A stretch of 64,000 nt of DNA, taken from positions 1,674,001 through 1,738,000 of the forward strand of contig NZ_CP119327.1 in assembly GCF_022815905.2 (NCBI RefSeq). The letters are read 5' to 3'. Position 1 is the stretch's first letter. Every line of letters begins with the position of its first letter. Below are positions 12,512-21,731 of this stretch, piece after piece. This DNA comes from Staphylococcus sp. NRL 16/872. Its GTDB lineage: Bacteria; Bacillota; Bacilli; Staphylococcales; Staphylococcaceae. A program made the translations under genes and the position numbers. The notes beneath the pieces were generated by a model. It saw only the letters and a program-made list of their open reading frames with translations. It searched no databases and was not told where the DNA came from.

Positions 12512-12804
12512 GATATCCTCCTTTATGTATATTAAATTTTTACAAAATTATTTATAAATTTCTATTTTAGTCTTTAATCCTCTTAAGTTTATCAATTTTT
12601 GAGACAACTTCACACAAATTTAAGAACGAAAATAAGTACAGAAAAAGAAGAAGCAACATTGCGATGGAATAGGAAGTGTATTTTTTACTTAGCCATATCA
12701 GCTCTATTCTTAATAAAGATGTATGCAATTTTTCCAATCGCAATCTTTTGCTTAAACTTCTTCTTTCATTTTCCTAACTTATGTTAACACTATTTCACTA
12801 AATC
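12512..12804. other. Spacer between pbp1 and mraY, no gene seen
   Basis: A 293-bp AT-rich gap within the otherwise compact division cluster. A 62-codon plus-strand open frame here has no family resemblance and no convincing start. I see no strong terminator. It may hold a secondary promoter for mraY onwards. Confidence 0.4.
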
Positions 12805-15093
12805 TTAGTTTGAATCGCTTTCAGATGATTTTTGATTATTATCCGAAGATGAACTGTTGTCTTTTTTATTATTGGAATCTGCATTTTTAGAATCATTATT
12901 ATTGGAACTTGAAGTATTATCACTTGAGGAGCTAGAGGTTTCATCTGGATCTTCAGGTGACAATTCCACTTCAATTTTGCTATTGTTCTTCAAGGTTGCA
13001 TCATTTGAAACGGACTGTTTTGTGACAAAGCCATTTCCTTTAGTCGTAACATTGATGCCTGTCAGTTCTTGGAAAGTAAGTACATCATCTTTTGTCCAGC
13101 CTTTCATATCTGGCATAGTAATATCTCCATCAGTCAATAACATGATTTTACTATTTGGTAATAATTTCGTATTGGCTTTTACTGATTGAGATTTAATATT
13201 ATCACCATTACCGATAATTACAGGTTGTAAGTTTTGTGATTTAATACTATCTTCAGCTTTTTGAGCACTTTGCCCTGAAACATTTGGCACTTTACTATAT
13301 TGAGCAGATTTTGTTTCATCTTTATGAGAACCAACATTAAGGTATTTTAAAGTATTTTCCATAATTGGTTTAAATGCTTTACTTACACCTAATTGATATG
13401 CTTCTTCATCATTTTTTTGTGCTAAACTCATACCTGCATAAACAATGACGCGTGGATTTTTCTTAGGTGCATCGCCGATAAAGCTTACAAAGTAAGGATT
13501 GGCACCTTTGACATAACCTCCACCATTTTGGTCGGCAACTTGAGCAGTACCTGTCTTACCTTCAATGTCATAACCATCAACACGATAGTTCGTAGCATGG
13601 CTCTTCTTACTGTTTACTACTTTATCTAACTCTGTCTCAACTTTGCTTGCTGTCTCAGCTGTAATAGGTTTACCAGCTATTTTCTTTTCACCTTTATAAA
13701 ATGTTTTTTTAGATATTGGATTGTCAATACTTTGAACAAACCAAGGTTTTAACATATTCCCTTTATTAAAGAAAGCAGATTGTGCTTGTAACATTTGAAC
13801 AGGTGTAACAGTTGTCGATTGTCCAAAAGCAGATGTTTTTTGTTGTAATACATTTGACCATGCGATATTTCCTGTCGCTTCTCCATCAAACATACCTTCT
13901 GTTGATTTACCAAAACCAAATTTTTCATACCAAGATTTCATCTTATCGGCACCTACTAAATCTTGTAGCTCCATCATTAATGTATTTGAAGAGTAGGTAA
14001 ATCCTAGTGACATAGGAATTTTGCCCCAACCTGTTTTATTCCAGTCAGAAATTCGTGAACCCATAATATCACGATGACCTGACTCATATTTTTTAGTTGG
14101 TTTAAATTTTCCTTCTTGAATTGCTGCAGCTAACCCGTAGGTTTTAAATGTTGAGCCAGGTTCATATGTGTTTTGATATAAATCATTGGCCCATTTTTCA
14201 CCAAAGTCTTTTCCTGTTTCAGGATTAAACGTAGGTCGCTGACTATACGCTAAAATTTCACCAGTTTTAGCATCCATTACTACAGCAAATAAATCTTTAG
14301 GTTCATACTTTTTAACCATGTCATCTAATGCTTCTTCTACAAACACTTGAATATTTGAATCAAGCGTTAAATGTACGTCATCACCACGTTTAGGTGCTTT
14401 CTCATGTTTGGAATGAGGTGCAATATAACCCCAAATATCTTGAATATATGATAATGAACCTTTTTGTCCATTTAGATAACTATTAAATATTTTTTCGACA
14501 CCTAAAGCGCCATTCAAATCTCCAGAATCCGGATTTTTTTGTGCCATTCCAATTAAATGAGAAGCAAAATTACCATTTGGATAAAATCTTTCTGTTTCAG
14601 GATATAATAAAATACCTGGCAAATTCATTTTTTCTAATTTTTGCTTATCTTGATATGTTAGATTTGTTCCTTTTTGTCCAAATTCTACTTGGAAAGCACG
14701 TTTTTGATTTAACCGTTTTTCAATTTCCGAAGGTTTCATGTCAATCACTTTAGCTAATTGTTCCGCAGTTTTCTTTTTATCTTTAACGTAACGAGGTTTA
14801 TCTCCATTTTCACCAGCACTTTTATCAACGACTGCCACAACTTTAAATCTTTCAACATCTTCAGCTAATATTTTGCCGTTTCTATCATAAATCTTGCCTC
14901 GTTCAGGCTGTTCCTTATTTTTAACAAGATATGTTTCATTCGCTCGCATAATTAAATCTTGTCCATCCGAATGCCCAGTTAACATGATATAAGAATATCT
15001 TAAAACCAATATAAAAAAGAGCAGTCCGAATATACCAACAAGGAGGACTGCTCCTAATTTATTTTTTCTAATTTTAATTTTTCGCTTCGCCAT
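12805..15093 (-). CDS. pbp1: Penicillin-binding protein 1 (divisome transpeptidase, PASTA)
   Basis: 762 residues, class B PBP that cross-links septal peptidoglycan with FtsW. It has an N-terminal membrane helix (about 13-36), a PBP dimerisation domain, and a transpeptidase domain with S314-T-F-K, SSN at 368-370 and KTGT at 513-516. Two PASTA repeats follow (about 595-720; VPNVSGQSAQKAEDSI and MPDMKGWTKDDVLTF), then a Ser/Asn/Asp-rich tail. The start overlaps the end of ftsL by 20 nt, suggesting coupling. Confidence 0.97.
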   Translation of the reverse strand: MAKRKIKIRKNKLGAVLLVGIFGLLFFILVLRYSYIMLTGHSDGQDLIMRANETYLVKNKEQPERGKIYDRNGKILAEDVERFKVVAVVDKSAGENGDKPRYVKDKKKTAEQLAKVIDMKPSEIEKRLNQKRAFQVEFGQKGTNLTYQDKQKLEKMNLPGILLYPETERFYPNGNFASHLIGMAQKNPDSGDLNGALGVEKIFNSYLNGQKGSLSYIQDIWGYIAPHSKHEKAPKRGDDVHLTLDSNIQVFVEEALDDMVKKYEPKDLFAVVMDAKTGEILAYSQRPTFNPETGKDFGEKWANDLYQNTYEPGSTFKTYGLAAAIQEGKFKPTKKYESGHRDIMGSRISDWNKTGWGKIPMSLGFTYSSNTLMMELQDLVGADKMKSWYEKFGFGKSTEGMFDGEATGNIAWSNVLQQKTSAFGQSTTVTPVQMLQAQSAFFNKGNMLKPWFVQSIDNPISKKTFYKGEKKIAGKPITAETASKVETELDKVVNSKKSHATNYRVDGYDIEGKTGTAQVADQNGGGYVKGANPYFVSFIGDAPKKNPRVIVYAGMSLAQKNDEEAYQLGVSKAFKPIMENTLKYLNVGSHKDETKSAQYSKVPNVSGQSAQKAEDSIKSQNLQPVIIGNGDNIKSQSVKANTKLLPNSKIMLLTDGDITMPDMKGWTKDDVLTFQELTGINVTTKGNGFVTKQSVSNDATLKNNSKIEVELSPEDPDETSSSSSDNTSSSNNNDSKNADSNNKKDNSSSSDNNQKSSESDSN

Positions 15094-15481
15094 TAGTACG
15101 CACTACCTTTACATTATCGTTCTTTAAGCTCATGCCTTGTTGTTTAGCTTTATTGTAAATGCGTTCGTAAGAAGAATTCTTTTTGATTTCTGATTGTATT
15201 GCACTATTTTCACTGCTTTGTTGTTCAATTCTTTGATCTAAATCTGCAATTTTTCCATTTGTATCATACGCATCCATTTTTAACGATAGCAGATAGATTG
15301 CGATGACAGCAACAGCAGTAACGAGTGTTATGTATAGAAATTTCTCAAATCTTGTAAGTTGAACGACTACCTTTTTTGTAACCGTACGAGTTTGAGGTTC
15401 AGATTGTGGTTGTTGTTTCGGTATGCTTGTATGCTGGACTTCTTCATATGGTTCATATATTTTTTCTACAGCCATCTTCAA
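15074..15481 (-). CDS. ftsL: Cell-division protein FtsL
   Basis: 135 residues. Short cytoplasmic N-terminus, one membrane helix (FLYITLVTAVAVIAIYLLSL, about 48-67) and an extracytoplasmic leucine-zipper-like coiled coil (DLDQRIEQQSSENSAIQSEI). It forms the DivIB-DivIC-FtsL subcomplex that activates FtsW/PBP1. ATG at residue 3 (MAVEKIYEP) is an equally possible start. Located between rsmH and pbp1 as usual. Confidence 0.93.
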   Translation of the reverse strand: MKMAVEKIYEPYEEVQHTSIPKQQPQSEPQTRTVTKKVVVQLTRFEKFLYITLVTAVAVIAIYLLSLKMDAYDTNGKIADLDQRIEQQSSENSAIQSEIKKNSSYERIYNKAKQQGMSLKNDNVKVVRTNGEAKN

Positions 15482-15488
15482 TTACTCC

Positions 15489-16424
15489 TTATTTTAAAAT
15501 TTCTGCGACACGTAACTTTGCACTACGCGCTCTATTATTCTCATCTAAGTCTGCTTCTGTTGCAGTGATGGGCTTGCGATTAACTCTTTTTAGTTTAGGT
15601 GTATATTCTTCAGGAATAATTGGTAACCCTCTAGGTACATCAGGACCTTTCTCATATTCTTGAAACATTTGCTTACAAAGTCTATCTTCTAAAGAATGGA
15701 AAGTAATCACTGAAATTCTACCTCCCACATTAACTAATTCAATTGCTTGTTCAATCGAATCTTCAAATGCGGATAATTCATCATTCACTGCAATACGAAT
15801 CGCTTGAAAGACACGCTTTGCAGGATGACCACCTTTTCTACGAGCTTTGGCTGGAATACCTTCTTTAATAATATCTACAAGCTCTAATGTTGTTTCAATC
15901 GGTTGTTGTTCACGATGTGCTTCAATACGTCTCGCTATTTGTTTCGAAAATTTTTCTTCACCATAACGATAAAAAATCTTAACAAGCGCCTCATAAGACC
16001 ATTCATTCACGACCTCATAAGCACTTAATGCTTGTGTTTGATCCATACGCATATCGAGTTTAGCATCGTGGTGATAACTAAATCCTCTTTCAGGGACATC
16101 TAATTGTGGACTTGAAACGCCCAAATCATAATAGATGCCATCCACTTTTTCAATGTCTAAGTTTTTTAAAATGTCAGTCAATTCTCTAAAGTTACTATGT
16201 ACAAACGTGACTTTGTGTAGATGATCTTTTAATACTTCTTTAGCATTCTCTAAGGCATTTGTATCTTGATCGATAGCAATCAGTCTACCGTCATCGTTCA
16301 ATTGATTTAATAAATAGAGTGCATGACCGGCACCACCAAGCGTACAGTCTACATATATGCCATCTTCTTTGATGTTTAAATAATCAATTGTTTCTTTTAG
16401 CATAACGCTTACATGATGAAACAC
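15489..16424 (-). CDS. rsmH: 16S rRNA (cytosine-1402-N4)-methyltransferase RsmH
   Basis: 311 residues with start GTG at 16422-16424 ([15 protein letters not shown]). The longer frame to 16439 begins inside the ribosome site ATGGAGG, so it is not used. SAM-binding motif is [14 protein letters not shown]; the substrate region is [16 protein letters not shown] and the C-terminal motif is [10 protein letters not shown]. It methylates C1402 in the ribosomal P site. 14 nt after mraZ, in the same transcript. Confidence 0.96.
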   Translation of the reverse strand: MFHHVSVMLKETIDYLNIKEDGIYVDCTLGGAGHALYLLNQLNDDGRLIAIDQDTNALENAKEVLKDHLHKVTFVHSNFRELTDILKNLDIEKVDGIYYDLGVSSPQLDVPERGFSYHHDAKLDMRMDQTQALSAYEVVNEWSYEALVKIFYRYGEEKFSKQIARRIEAHREQQPIETTLELVDIIKEGIPAKARRKGGHPAKRVFQAIRIAVNDELSAFEDSIEQAIELVNVGGRISVITFHSLEDRLCKQMFQEYEKGPDVPRGLPIIPEEYTPKLKRVNRKPITATEADLDENNRARSAKLRVAEILK

Positions 16425-16438
16425 GGCAAATTCCTCCA

Positions 16439-16870
16439 TTAAAAATCAAAATCTATCAAATCTTCAGCAATATCCTCGAAACTTTCTTCAGATTCATCAT
16501 AAAAATCATTCCAAGTTTCTCTATCCCAAATCTCAATACGATTTGAGACACCTATTACTGTACATTCTTTAGTTAAATTAGCGTACTTCCTTAAATTCTG
16601 AGGAATATTGATACGCCCTTGTTTATCTAATTCCACTTCGATTGCTCCAGAGAAGAACATACGCATAAACTTACGTGCGTCTTTTTTTATCATAGGTAAG
16701 GCTTTCATTTTCTCTTCAATCTGTTGCCATTCTTCAAGTGTATAACCAAATAAACATTTATCAAGGCCTCGCGTGATAATAAAACGTTCATTTAAGTCAT
16801 ATCTAAACTTTGCAGGAATTATCATACGCCCTTTAGCATCAAGTTGATGCTCGTATTCTCCCATGAACAT
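16439..16870 (-). CDS. mraZ: Transcriptional regulator MraZ
   Basis: 143 residues from ATG 16868-16870 ([16 protein letters not shown]). The open frame also allows an upstream GTG, but it overlaps the AGGTG ribosome site. Two SpoVT/AbrB-like MraZ domains are seen with [13 protein letters not shown] and [13 protein letters not shown]. MraZ is the first gene of the dcw cluster and in several bacteria represses its own promoter. Three GTGG boxes 30-53 nt upstream fit this. Confidence 0.97.
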   Translation of the reverse strand: MFMGEYEHQLDAKGRMIIPAKFRYDLNERFIITRGLDKCLFGYTLEEWQQIEEKMKALPMIKKDARKFMRMFFSGAIEVELDKQGRINIPQNLRKYANLTKECTVIGVSNRIEIWDRETWNDFYDESEESFEDIAEDLIDFDF

Positions 16871-16886
16871 TATTATCACCTCACCT

Positions 16887-16923
16887 TATTTATAATTTAC
16901 CACATCTCACCACTATCCTCCAC
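16887..16923 (-). promoter_or_regulatory. mraZ/dcw promoter with three 10-bp-spaced GTGG boxes
   Basis: On the minus strand three GTGG boxes (plus-strand CCAC at 16920-16923, 16910-16913 and 16900-16903) recur exactly every 10 bp. They are followed by an AT-rich -10-like TTATAAAT at about 16888-16895 and the AGGTG of mraZ. Direct GTGG-type repeats with this spacing are the MraZ operator layout described in other bacteria; use here is inferred. Confidence 0.72.
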
Positions 16924-16960
16924 TATTTATGTAAAATATCTTAAATTTCCTTTTTTCGAC

Positions 16961-17004
16961 AAAAAAACACCTATTTTATCTCAATGATAAAATAGGTGTT
17001 TTCC
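16961..17004 (-). terminator. Terminator after bshC
   Basis: A 15-bp perfect stem, AACACCTATTTTATC and its complement around a 5-nt loop, is followed on the minus strand by a run of seven T. It separates bshC from the mraZ promoter. Confidence 0.9.
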
Positions 17005-17011
17005 TTTCTAA

Positions 17012-18625
17012 TCAAGGTTTTATAATGATTTGATTAAATGTATATTCAAGTGGTGGGTAAGTGGAGGGGCTAAACACATCTATCCCAAATTCATTCATTA
17101 TTTGTAATGGATTCCATATTCTTTCTTGCAACCCACCCATTGGATGTATTACATATTCCAACTCTCTAAAGTGTTTCATGCTAATATCATTTTCACGTTC
17201 AATATTAAGTAGGTATCGTTGAAGCAAATATTCGTACTGGGTATTATGAATTTCATTATTCTTATTCACTAAATTAATATTATCTTGATTGCCTTTTACT
17301 TCATCTAATAAATGTTGATATATCCTAGCATGTTCCTCTTTAAGTTGTTCAACTTGTTTTATAAATGACTCTGAAGCTCTTTCACGAATAAATTTTGTTC
17401 TATCATTTTCAATACCACTTTCAATCACATTTTGCACATCTAATTGGTATTGATTTAATAGTTTGCCAGCTCTTTGCGTCAAATATGTGATTTTAAGACG
17501 TGGCATAACGATTGGCATTTCAATTTCTAATAATTTAAAGACTTCATTAAGTTCAGCCCAATATTTTATTTCACTTGGCCCACCAATAAAAGCTGCCGTG
17601 TTGAATAACCATTCTTCCATAATAGGTCTCGTCACTACATTATTTGAAAAGCGCTGGGGCTCTGTCTCAATCAATTCCAATATTTCATCTTTAGTATACT
17701 TGATTTCAGATTTACTTAATTTGAAATGATTACCTTCTTTAGATAATAACTGTCTCATATTATCTGCGTGAAAGAAAAGATGAACATTTGTATCTGTTTG
17801 TATCATTTGATTTAAACCAGATTGAGTCGTTTGGGCTTGCGTATTTCTAAATGCATAATCAATCGCCTCATGTTGTTGAATCATTTCTTTTAAAATTGGT
17901 TTCTCAAGTTCTCTTAACTCTTTAAATTGTGCATCGATAAATAATACGCCATAATCTTTAAATACTTCATGGAGTAAAGTTTTAAACATATCTGTCCAAG
18001 AATCATATTGATAAATAATATCTGAACAAAGTGAATAAAGCGCCTTTGTATGTTCTGTTTCTTTTAATTCTTTGAAAAAATTTTTCAAAGCTTCAAGAAG
18101 TGCCTCTTTATCAGGTAGATAACGTGATACATTCGATTCAGGAGGAGCCATCGTGTGATATTTCACTTTGTGCAATTGAGCTTCTCTATTATTGAAAACG
18201 TATGTATGATTCACTTCATCAAAATCATGATCTTCTCCAGCTATCCAGAATACTGGTACAACAGGTTGTTCATACGTTTGACTCAATTGATGACTTAAAG
18301 TGACTATCGAAAGAATTTTGTGGAAAGTATACAACGGGCCACCAAATAATCCCGCTTGTTGACCGCCAATCACGACTTTAGCACCATTAGACAATGCTTC
18401 GAGGTGATGTTGTTGAGAATCAGTAAGTTTAAGATCCCCCATAAATGAGGCGATAATTTCGCCTAACTGTTGTTCCCTACCATTGCTAGGCTGTTTCATT
18501 TTCTTGTCAAAACTCGCCTTCTCAGAGGGATCATATTGATAAAATTTTAATAATTGTTCATCGCTATTTTTCAATTTTGTAATAAACGAATCTTTTTCTT
18601 TAAAATATGTTACTTGACAGTCCAT
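17012..18625 (-). CDS. bshC: Bacillithiol biosynthesis cysteine ligase BshC
   Basis: 537 residues from ATG 18623-18625 ([14 protein letters not shown]). An ATG two codons earlier is only 1 nt from the AAGGAG and is not used. Motifs: [37 protein letters not shown] (HIGH-like/phosphate region) and C-terminal [18 protein letters not shown] sequence (here [15 protein letters not shown]). BshC adds cysteine to glucosaminyl-malate in the last step of bacillithiol synthesis. A coiled coil occupies about 390-470. Located next to mraZ as in other staphylococci. Confidence 0.96.
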   Translation of the reverse strand: MDCQVTYFKEKDSFITKLKNSDEQLLKFYQYDPSEKASFDKKMKQPSNGREQQLGEIIASFMGDLKLTDSQQHHLEALSNGAKVVIGGQQAGLFGGPLYTFHKILSIVTLSHQLSQTYEQPVVPVFWIAGEDHDFDEVNHTYVFNNREAQLHKVKYHTMAPPESNVSRYLPDKEALLEALKNFFKELKETEHTKALYSLCSDIIYQYDSWTDMFKTLLHEVFKDYGVLFIDAQFKELRELEKPILKEMIQQHEAIDYAFRNTQAQTTQSGLNQMIQTDTNVHLFFHADNMRQLLSKEGNHFKLSKSEIKYTKDEILELIETEPQRFSNNVVTRPIMEEWLFNTAAFIGGPSEIKYWAELNEVFKLLEIEMPIVMPRLKITYLTQRAGKLLNQYQLDVQNVIESGIENDRTKFIRERASESFIKQVEQLKEEHARIYQHLLDEVKGNQDNINLVNKNNEIHNTQYEYLLQRYLLNIERENDISMKHFRELEYVIHPMGGLQERIWNPLQIMNEFGIDVFSPSTYPPLEYTFNQIIIKP

Positions 18626-18818
18626 ATCCATACTCCTTCAACATAGCTATTACTCATATAGTATAAAGATTATATCCTTATCTGACAATTTAACGGCTTA
18701 AATATTTAATTTTTCTTTTGAAAACTATCTTACTATATTAATAATGACTATTTAAATAAATGAAATCTACAATATATATACGTTATAATAAATGAAAAGG
18801 ACAAAGGGGAGATTAATA

Positions 18819-19268
18819 ATGAGCGAAGTTAAACACCTTGAAATCAACTATAAAACAGATGAACTATTTGAAGCATTCAGAGAATTTGGTAACAAAGACT
18901 TATACATGGTCGAAGAGTTAAAAGGTCAAATGATCGATGCAAGTTCTGAGTCACCATTCTACGGTATTTTTAATGGTGAAAACTTAGCTGCTCGCATGGC
19001 TTTATTAAATAAAGGCGATGTTGAAGAAAGCTATTTCCCAGAATACGACGATTATTTATTATTATGGAAGCTAGAAGTATTAGAAAAATATCAGAATCGA
19101 GGTTATGCAAATGAATTAATTGAATTTGCGAAATCATTCAAAACACCAATAAAAGCTATTGCTCGTCAAGATTCTAAACAATTTTTTATTAATTTCGGCT
19201 TCGAAGATGTAAATGCTAAAAATCCAGAAGGTCATGATGTGCTAGTTTGGTCACCTGAAGTTAAATAG
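18819..19268 (+). CDS. GNAT-family N-acetyltransferase
   Basis: 149 residues from ATG 18819-18821 (MSEVKHLEINYKTDEL), 8 nt after AAAGGGGA; the longer frame begins upstream of this ribosome site. A compact GNAT fold: LLLWKLEVLEKYQNRGYANELIEFA holds the acetyl-CoA loop (Q/RxxGYA). It is a conserved staphylococcal protein next to bshC; substrate unknown. Single gene, with a TATAAT at 18784-18789 and a terminator behind it. Confidence 0.88.
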   Translation: MSEVKHLEINYKTDELFEAFREFGNKDLYMVEELKGQMIDASSESPFYGIFNGENLAARMALLNKGDVEESYFPEYDDYLLLWKLEVLEKYQNRGYANELIEFAKSFKTPIKAIARQDSKQFFINFGFEDVNAKNPEGHDVLVWSPEVK

Positions 19269-19321
19269 TAAAATAAGTTATTTAAAAATTAAATTTAAAA
19301 CTTCTATTAATAAAGTAAATT

Positions 19322-19382
19322 TAGGCAAATCAGAAATTTTATTTAATGAAAATTAATTTCTGATTTGCCTTTTTCTTTTTTA
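19322..19382 (+). terminator. Terminator after the acetyltransferase gene
   Basis: A 15-bp stem GGCAAATCAGAAATT / AATTTCTGATTTGCC around a 16-nt loop is followed by TTTTTCTTTTTT on the plus strand. It overlaps the end of the converging HAD gene. Confidence 0.88.
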
Positions 19383-20078
19383 CTTTCTATCTTGTTCTAT
19401 AATTTCGACTAATTCCCCTAAATTTTTAATTTCATAATCTGGTGCAATGTCCGAATCATTATCTTTATTTCTATAATTAAACCAACATGTTGCTATGCCA
19501 GCATTTTTTCCACCTAATACATCTGATGTTAAGGAATCTCCTACAATTAATGAATGCTCTTTTTTATCTTTTCCAATTCGTTCAAATACATAATCAAAGA
19601 ATTCAGTCATAGGTTTTTGATAACCTGTTTCTTCTGAAATAAATACACCTGCAAATACGTCTTTAAAATCTAATTGTGCAATGCGTCGTTTCTGAGTATC
19701 TGTTACGCCATTGGTTACGATGTATAAATCACATATTTGCGCTAAACGATCAATCGTTTCTAACGCTAAATCGAAATATTTTACTGGCGCTTTCGCTAAC
19801 TCATCTCTAAATTTAATATCTGCTTCCTTTCCATCTACCTCTATCCCATAATAGCTAAAATATTCAATAAAGCGATGTGAAAGCACTTCGTCTTTAGTTA
19901 ATTTATTTTTTTGAAATGCCTCCCAGTGTGCTTGATTTACTTTTTTAAAAAGTTGAAAATCTTTTTCTGTGGGATAATGATGATAAAATTTTGCCATATT
20001 ATGAAACGCTTTGTCCTCTGCATCATAAAAATCAACAAGCGTATCATCAAAATCTAATAAAATTGTGTTATATCTCAT
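19380..20078 (-). CDS. HAD-superfamily nucleotidase (YjjG/YfnB type)
   Basis: 232 residues from ATG 20076-20078 (MRYNTILLDFDDTLVDF), which is about 8 nt after AAGGA; an ATG three codons upstream lies too close to the site. HAD motif I is DFDDTL, motif II IVTNG, motif III lysine in YQKPMTEFF and motif IV GDSLTSDVLGG. By family this is a pyrimidine 5'-nucleotidase of the YjjG group; actual substrate not shown. Confidence 0.87.
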   Translation of the reverse strand: MRYNTILLDFDDTLVDFYDAEDKAFHNMAKFYHHYPTEKDFQLFKKVNQAHWEAFQKNKLTKDEVLSHRFIEYFSYYGIEVDGKEADIKFRDELAKAPVKYFDLALETIDRLAQICDLYIVTNGVTDTQKRRIAQLDFKDVFAGVFISEETGYQKPMTEFFDYVFERIGKDKKEHSLIVGDSLTSDVLGGKNAGIATCWFNYRNKDNDSDIAPDYEIKNLGELVEIIEQDRK

Positions 20079-20167
20079 ATTTAACATCCTTAATCAATTT
20101 TGTATGAATAAAATTCTTCTTTATAAGATATATTTTAACAAATTTTTGAAACAAACAAATATTTCGC

Positions 20168-20205
20168 ATAAAAAAAGACCAGAGCGCTTGCCCTGGTCAA
20201 TTATT
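20168..20205 (-). terminator. Terminator of the PSM-beta operon
   Basis: Read on the minus strand: GACCAG-GGCAAGCGCT-CTGGTC followed by TTTTTTT, 20 nt after the stop of the last PSM-beta gene. It is the only strong terminator seen in the array, so the eight genes are probably one transcript. Confidence 0.9.
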
Positions 20206-20217
20206 ATAAGTCGATTA

Positions 20218-20352
20218 TTAGAAACCGAAAATTTTGCCTAATACGCTTACACCGTTTTCTACGATACCTACGATGTTTGTACCTAATTTAGCCCAATCAT
20301 GGTTTTGTCCTGCTTGTACTGCATTTGCGATTGCTTCTGCTATTTTTTGCAT
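20218..20352 (-). CDS. PSM-beta peptide 1 of the array (MQK type)
   Basis: 44 residues, starting [20 protein letters not shown] and ending with the conserved [15 protein letters not shown]. Phenol-soluble modulin beta / gonococcal growth inhibitor family: short secreted amphipathic alpha-helical peptide without a signal peptide, exported by the Pmt transporter in staphylococci and formylated at Met. It has a GGAGAG ribosome site. It is last in the array by transcription order and most like S. haemolyticus inhibitor I. Confidence 0.93.
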   Translation of the reverse strand: MQKIAEAIANAVQAGQNHDWAKLGTNIVGIVENGVSVLGKIFGF

Positions 20353-20419
20353 TATAATCTCTCCATTTCTTTATTTTTATTTGTTTGAAAAACTAAGTAT
20401 TTATAAAAGTTAAAGTCTA

Positions 20420-20554
20420 TTAGAAACCGAAAATTTTGCCTAAAGCACTTACACCGTTTTCTACGATACCTACGATGCTTGTACCTAATTTAGCCCAATC
20501 GTGATCTTGTCCTGCTTTTACTGCGTTTGAGATTGCTTCTACTAATTTTGACAT
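20420..20554 (-). CDS. PSM-beta peptide 2 of the array (MSK type)
   Basis: 44 residues, starting [20 protein letters not shown], then [20 protein letters not shown] and IFGF. Identical in protein sequence to copies 4, 5 and 6. Ribosome site GGAGCG. It resembles S. haemolyticus gonococcal growth inhibitor III. Helical amphipathic toxin/surfactant peptide by family; biofilm-structuring rather than strongly cytolytic role expected. Confidence 0.93.
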   Translation of the reverse strand: MSKLVEAISNAVKAGQDHDWAKLGTSIVGIVENGVSALGKIFGF

Positions 20555-20617
20555 TTAAATCGCTCCATTTCTTTTTTTATTTTGAAAAACTATAAGTATA
20601 AGGTAGTTAAGGTTTTA

Positions 20618-20752
20618 TTAGAAACCGAAGATTTTTCCTAATACACTTACACCGTTTTCTACGATGCCTGCGATGTTTGAACCTAATTTACCCCAGTCGT
20701 GGTTTTGTCCTGCTTGTACTGCGTTTGCGATTGCTTCTGCTAATTTTTGCAT
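20618..20752 (-). CDS. PSM-beta peptide 3 of the array (MQK type)
   Basis: 44 residues, starting [20 protein letters not shown], then [20 protein letters not shown]. It differs from copy 1 at four positions (I4L, A21G, T25S, V28A). Ribosome site GGAGAG. Together with copy 2 it forms an alternating MQK/MSK pair pattern, suggesting that a two-gene unit was once duplicated. Confidence 0.93.
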   Translation of the reverse strand: MQKLAEAIANAVQAGQNHDWGKLGSNIAGIVENGVSVLGKIFGF

Positions 20753-20819
20753 TATAATCTCTCCATTTCTTTTTTATTTATTTTGAAAAGCTCTGTATTT
20801 TATGATTAGTAAGGTTTTA

Positions 20820-20954
20820 TTAGAAACCGAAGATTTTTCCTAATGCACTTACACCGTTTTCTACGATGCCTACAATGCTTGTACCTAATTTAGCCCAATC
20901 GTGATCTTGTCCTGCTTTTACTGCGTTTGAGATTGCTTCTACTAATTTTGACAT
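20820..20954 (-). CDS. PSM-beta peptide 4 of the array (MSK type)
   Basis: 44 residues, same peptide as copies 2, 5 and 6 ([16 protein letters not shown]...). It begins the run of three adjacent MSK copies whose spacers are also nearly identical (unit length 199-200 bp), so it is probably a recent tandem duplicate. GGAGCG ribosome site. Confidence 0.93.
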   Translation of the reverse strand: MSKLVEAISNAVKAGQDHDWAKLGTSIVGIVENGVSALGKIFGF

Positions 20955-21018
20955 TTAAATCGCTCCATTTCCTTTTATTTATTTTAATAAACTATGAATT
21001 TATGATGTTTAAGGTTTA

Positions 21019-21153
21019 TTAGAAACCGAAGATTTTTCCTAATGCACTTACACCGTTTTCTACGATACCTACGATGCTTGTTCCTAATTTAGCCCAATCG
21101 TGATCTTGTCCTGCTTTTACTGCGTTTGAGATTGCTTCTACTAATTTTGACAT
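21019..21153 (-). CDS. PSM-beta peptide 5 of the array (MSK type)
   Basis: 44 residues, protein identical to copies 2, 4 and 6; a few silent changes (for example the GGA codon in KLGT). Spacer DNA on both sides matches that of copies 4 and 6. GGAGCG ribosome site. Confidence 0.93.
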   Translation of the reverse strand: MSKLVEAISNAVKAGQDHDWAKLGTSIVGIVENGVSALGKIFGF

Positions 21154-21218
21154 TTAAATCGCTCCATTTCTTTTTATTTATTTTAATAAACTATGAATTT
21201 ATGATGTTTAAGGTTTTA

Positions 21219-21353
21219 TTAGAAACCAAAGATTTTTCCTAATGCACTTACACCGTTTTCTACGATACCTACGATGCTTGTTCCTAATTTAGCCCAATCG
21301 TGATCTTGTCCTGCTTTTACTGCGTTTGAAATTGCTTCTACTAATTTTGACAT
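21219..21353 (-). CDS. PSM-beta peptide 6 of the array (MSK type)
   Basis: 44 residues, protein identical to copies 2, 4 and 5, with one silent difference in the terminal IFGF (TTT for TTC) and ATT in AIS. Third member by transcription order; GGAGCG ribosome site. Confidence 0.93.
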   Translation of the reverse strand: MSKLVEAISNAVKAGQDHDWAKLGTSIVGIVENGVSALGKIFGF

Positions 21354-21421
21354 TTAAATCGCTCCATTTCTTTTTTTATTTGTTTTGAAATACTATGTGA
21401 TATATGAATGATAAGGCTATT

Positions 21422-21556
21422 TTAGAAGCCTAAGTATTTACCTAATACGCTTACACCGTTTTCTACGATGCCTACGATGTTTGTACCTAATTTAGTCCAA
21501 TCATGATTGATTCCTGCGTCTACTGTATTTTTGATCGCTTCGAATAATTTTTCCAT
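21422..21556 (-). CDS. PSM-beta peptide 7 of the array (MEK type)
   Basis: 44 residues, starting [20 protein letters not shown] and ending [14 protein letters not shown]. It combines an N-terminus like the PSM-beta of S. aureus/S. epidermidis (MExLF) with a middle like the MQK copies. Ribosome site AAAGGAGATC. The terminal YLGF replaces IFGF. Confidence 0.93.
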   Translation of the reverse strand: MEKLFEAIKNTVDAGINHDWTKLGTNIVGIVENGVSVLGKYLGF

Positions 21557-21596
21557 ATTCTTGATCTCCTTTATGTTCTATATAGTAATTTATTTA

Positions 21597-21731
21597 TTAA
21601 AAACCTAAATATTTGCTTAGTAAACCTACACCGTTTTCTACAATACCTACAATACTTGTACCTAATTTACTCCAGTCACCATTAACTCCTGCTGTTATTG
21701 AATCTTTAATTGAGTTGAATAAACCTTCCAT
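21597..21731 (-). CDS. PSM-beta peptide 8, promoter-proximal (MEG type)
   Basis: 44 residues, starting MEGLFNSIKDSITAGVNGDW and ending VGLLSKYLGF. It is the most divergent copy and the one closest to S. aureus PSM-beta1 as I recall it (MEGLFNAIKDTVTAA...). First gene of the transcript; AAGGAG at 21741-21746 lies 9 nt upstream of the ATG. Probably the ancestral staphylococcal PSM-beta. Confidence 0.93.
   Translation of the reverse strand: MEGLFNSIKDSITAGVNGDWSKLGTSIVGIVENGVGLLSKYLGF

Noticed and set aside
12599..12787. 62-codon plus-strand open frame between pbp1 and mraY
   Set aside because: No ribosome site, no homologue I recognise, antisense to the division transcript; probably chance in AT-rich DNA.
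14541..15663. Several plus-strand open frames opposite pbp1, ftsL and rsmH
   Set aside because: Shadows of well-supported minus-strand genes, without ribosome sites or family motifs.
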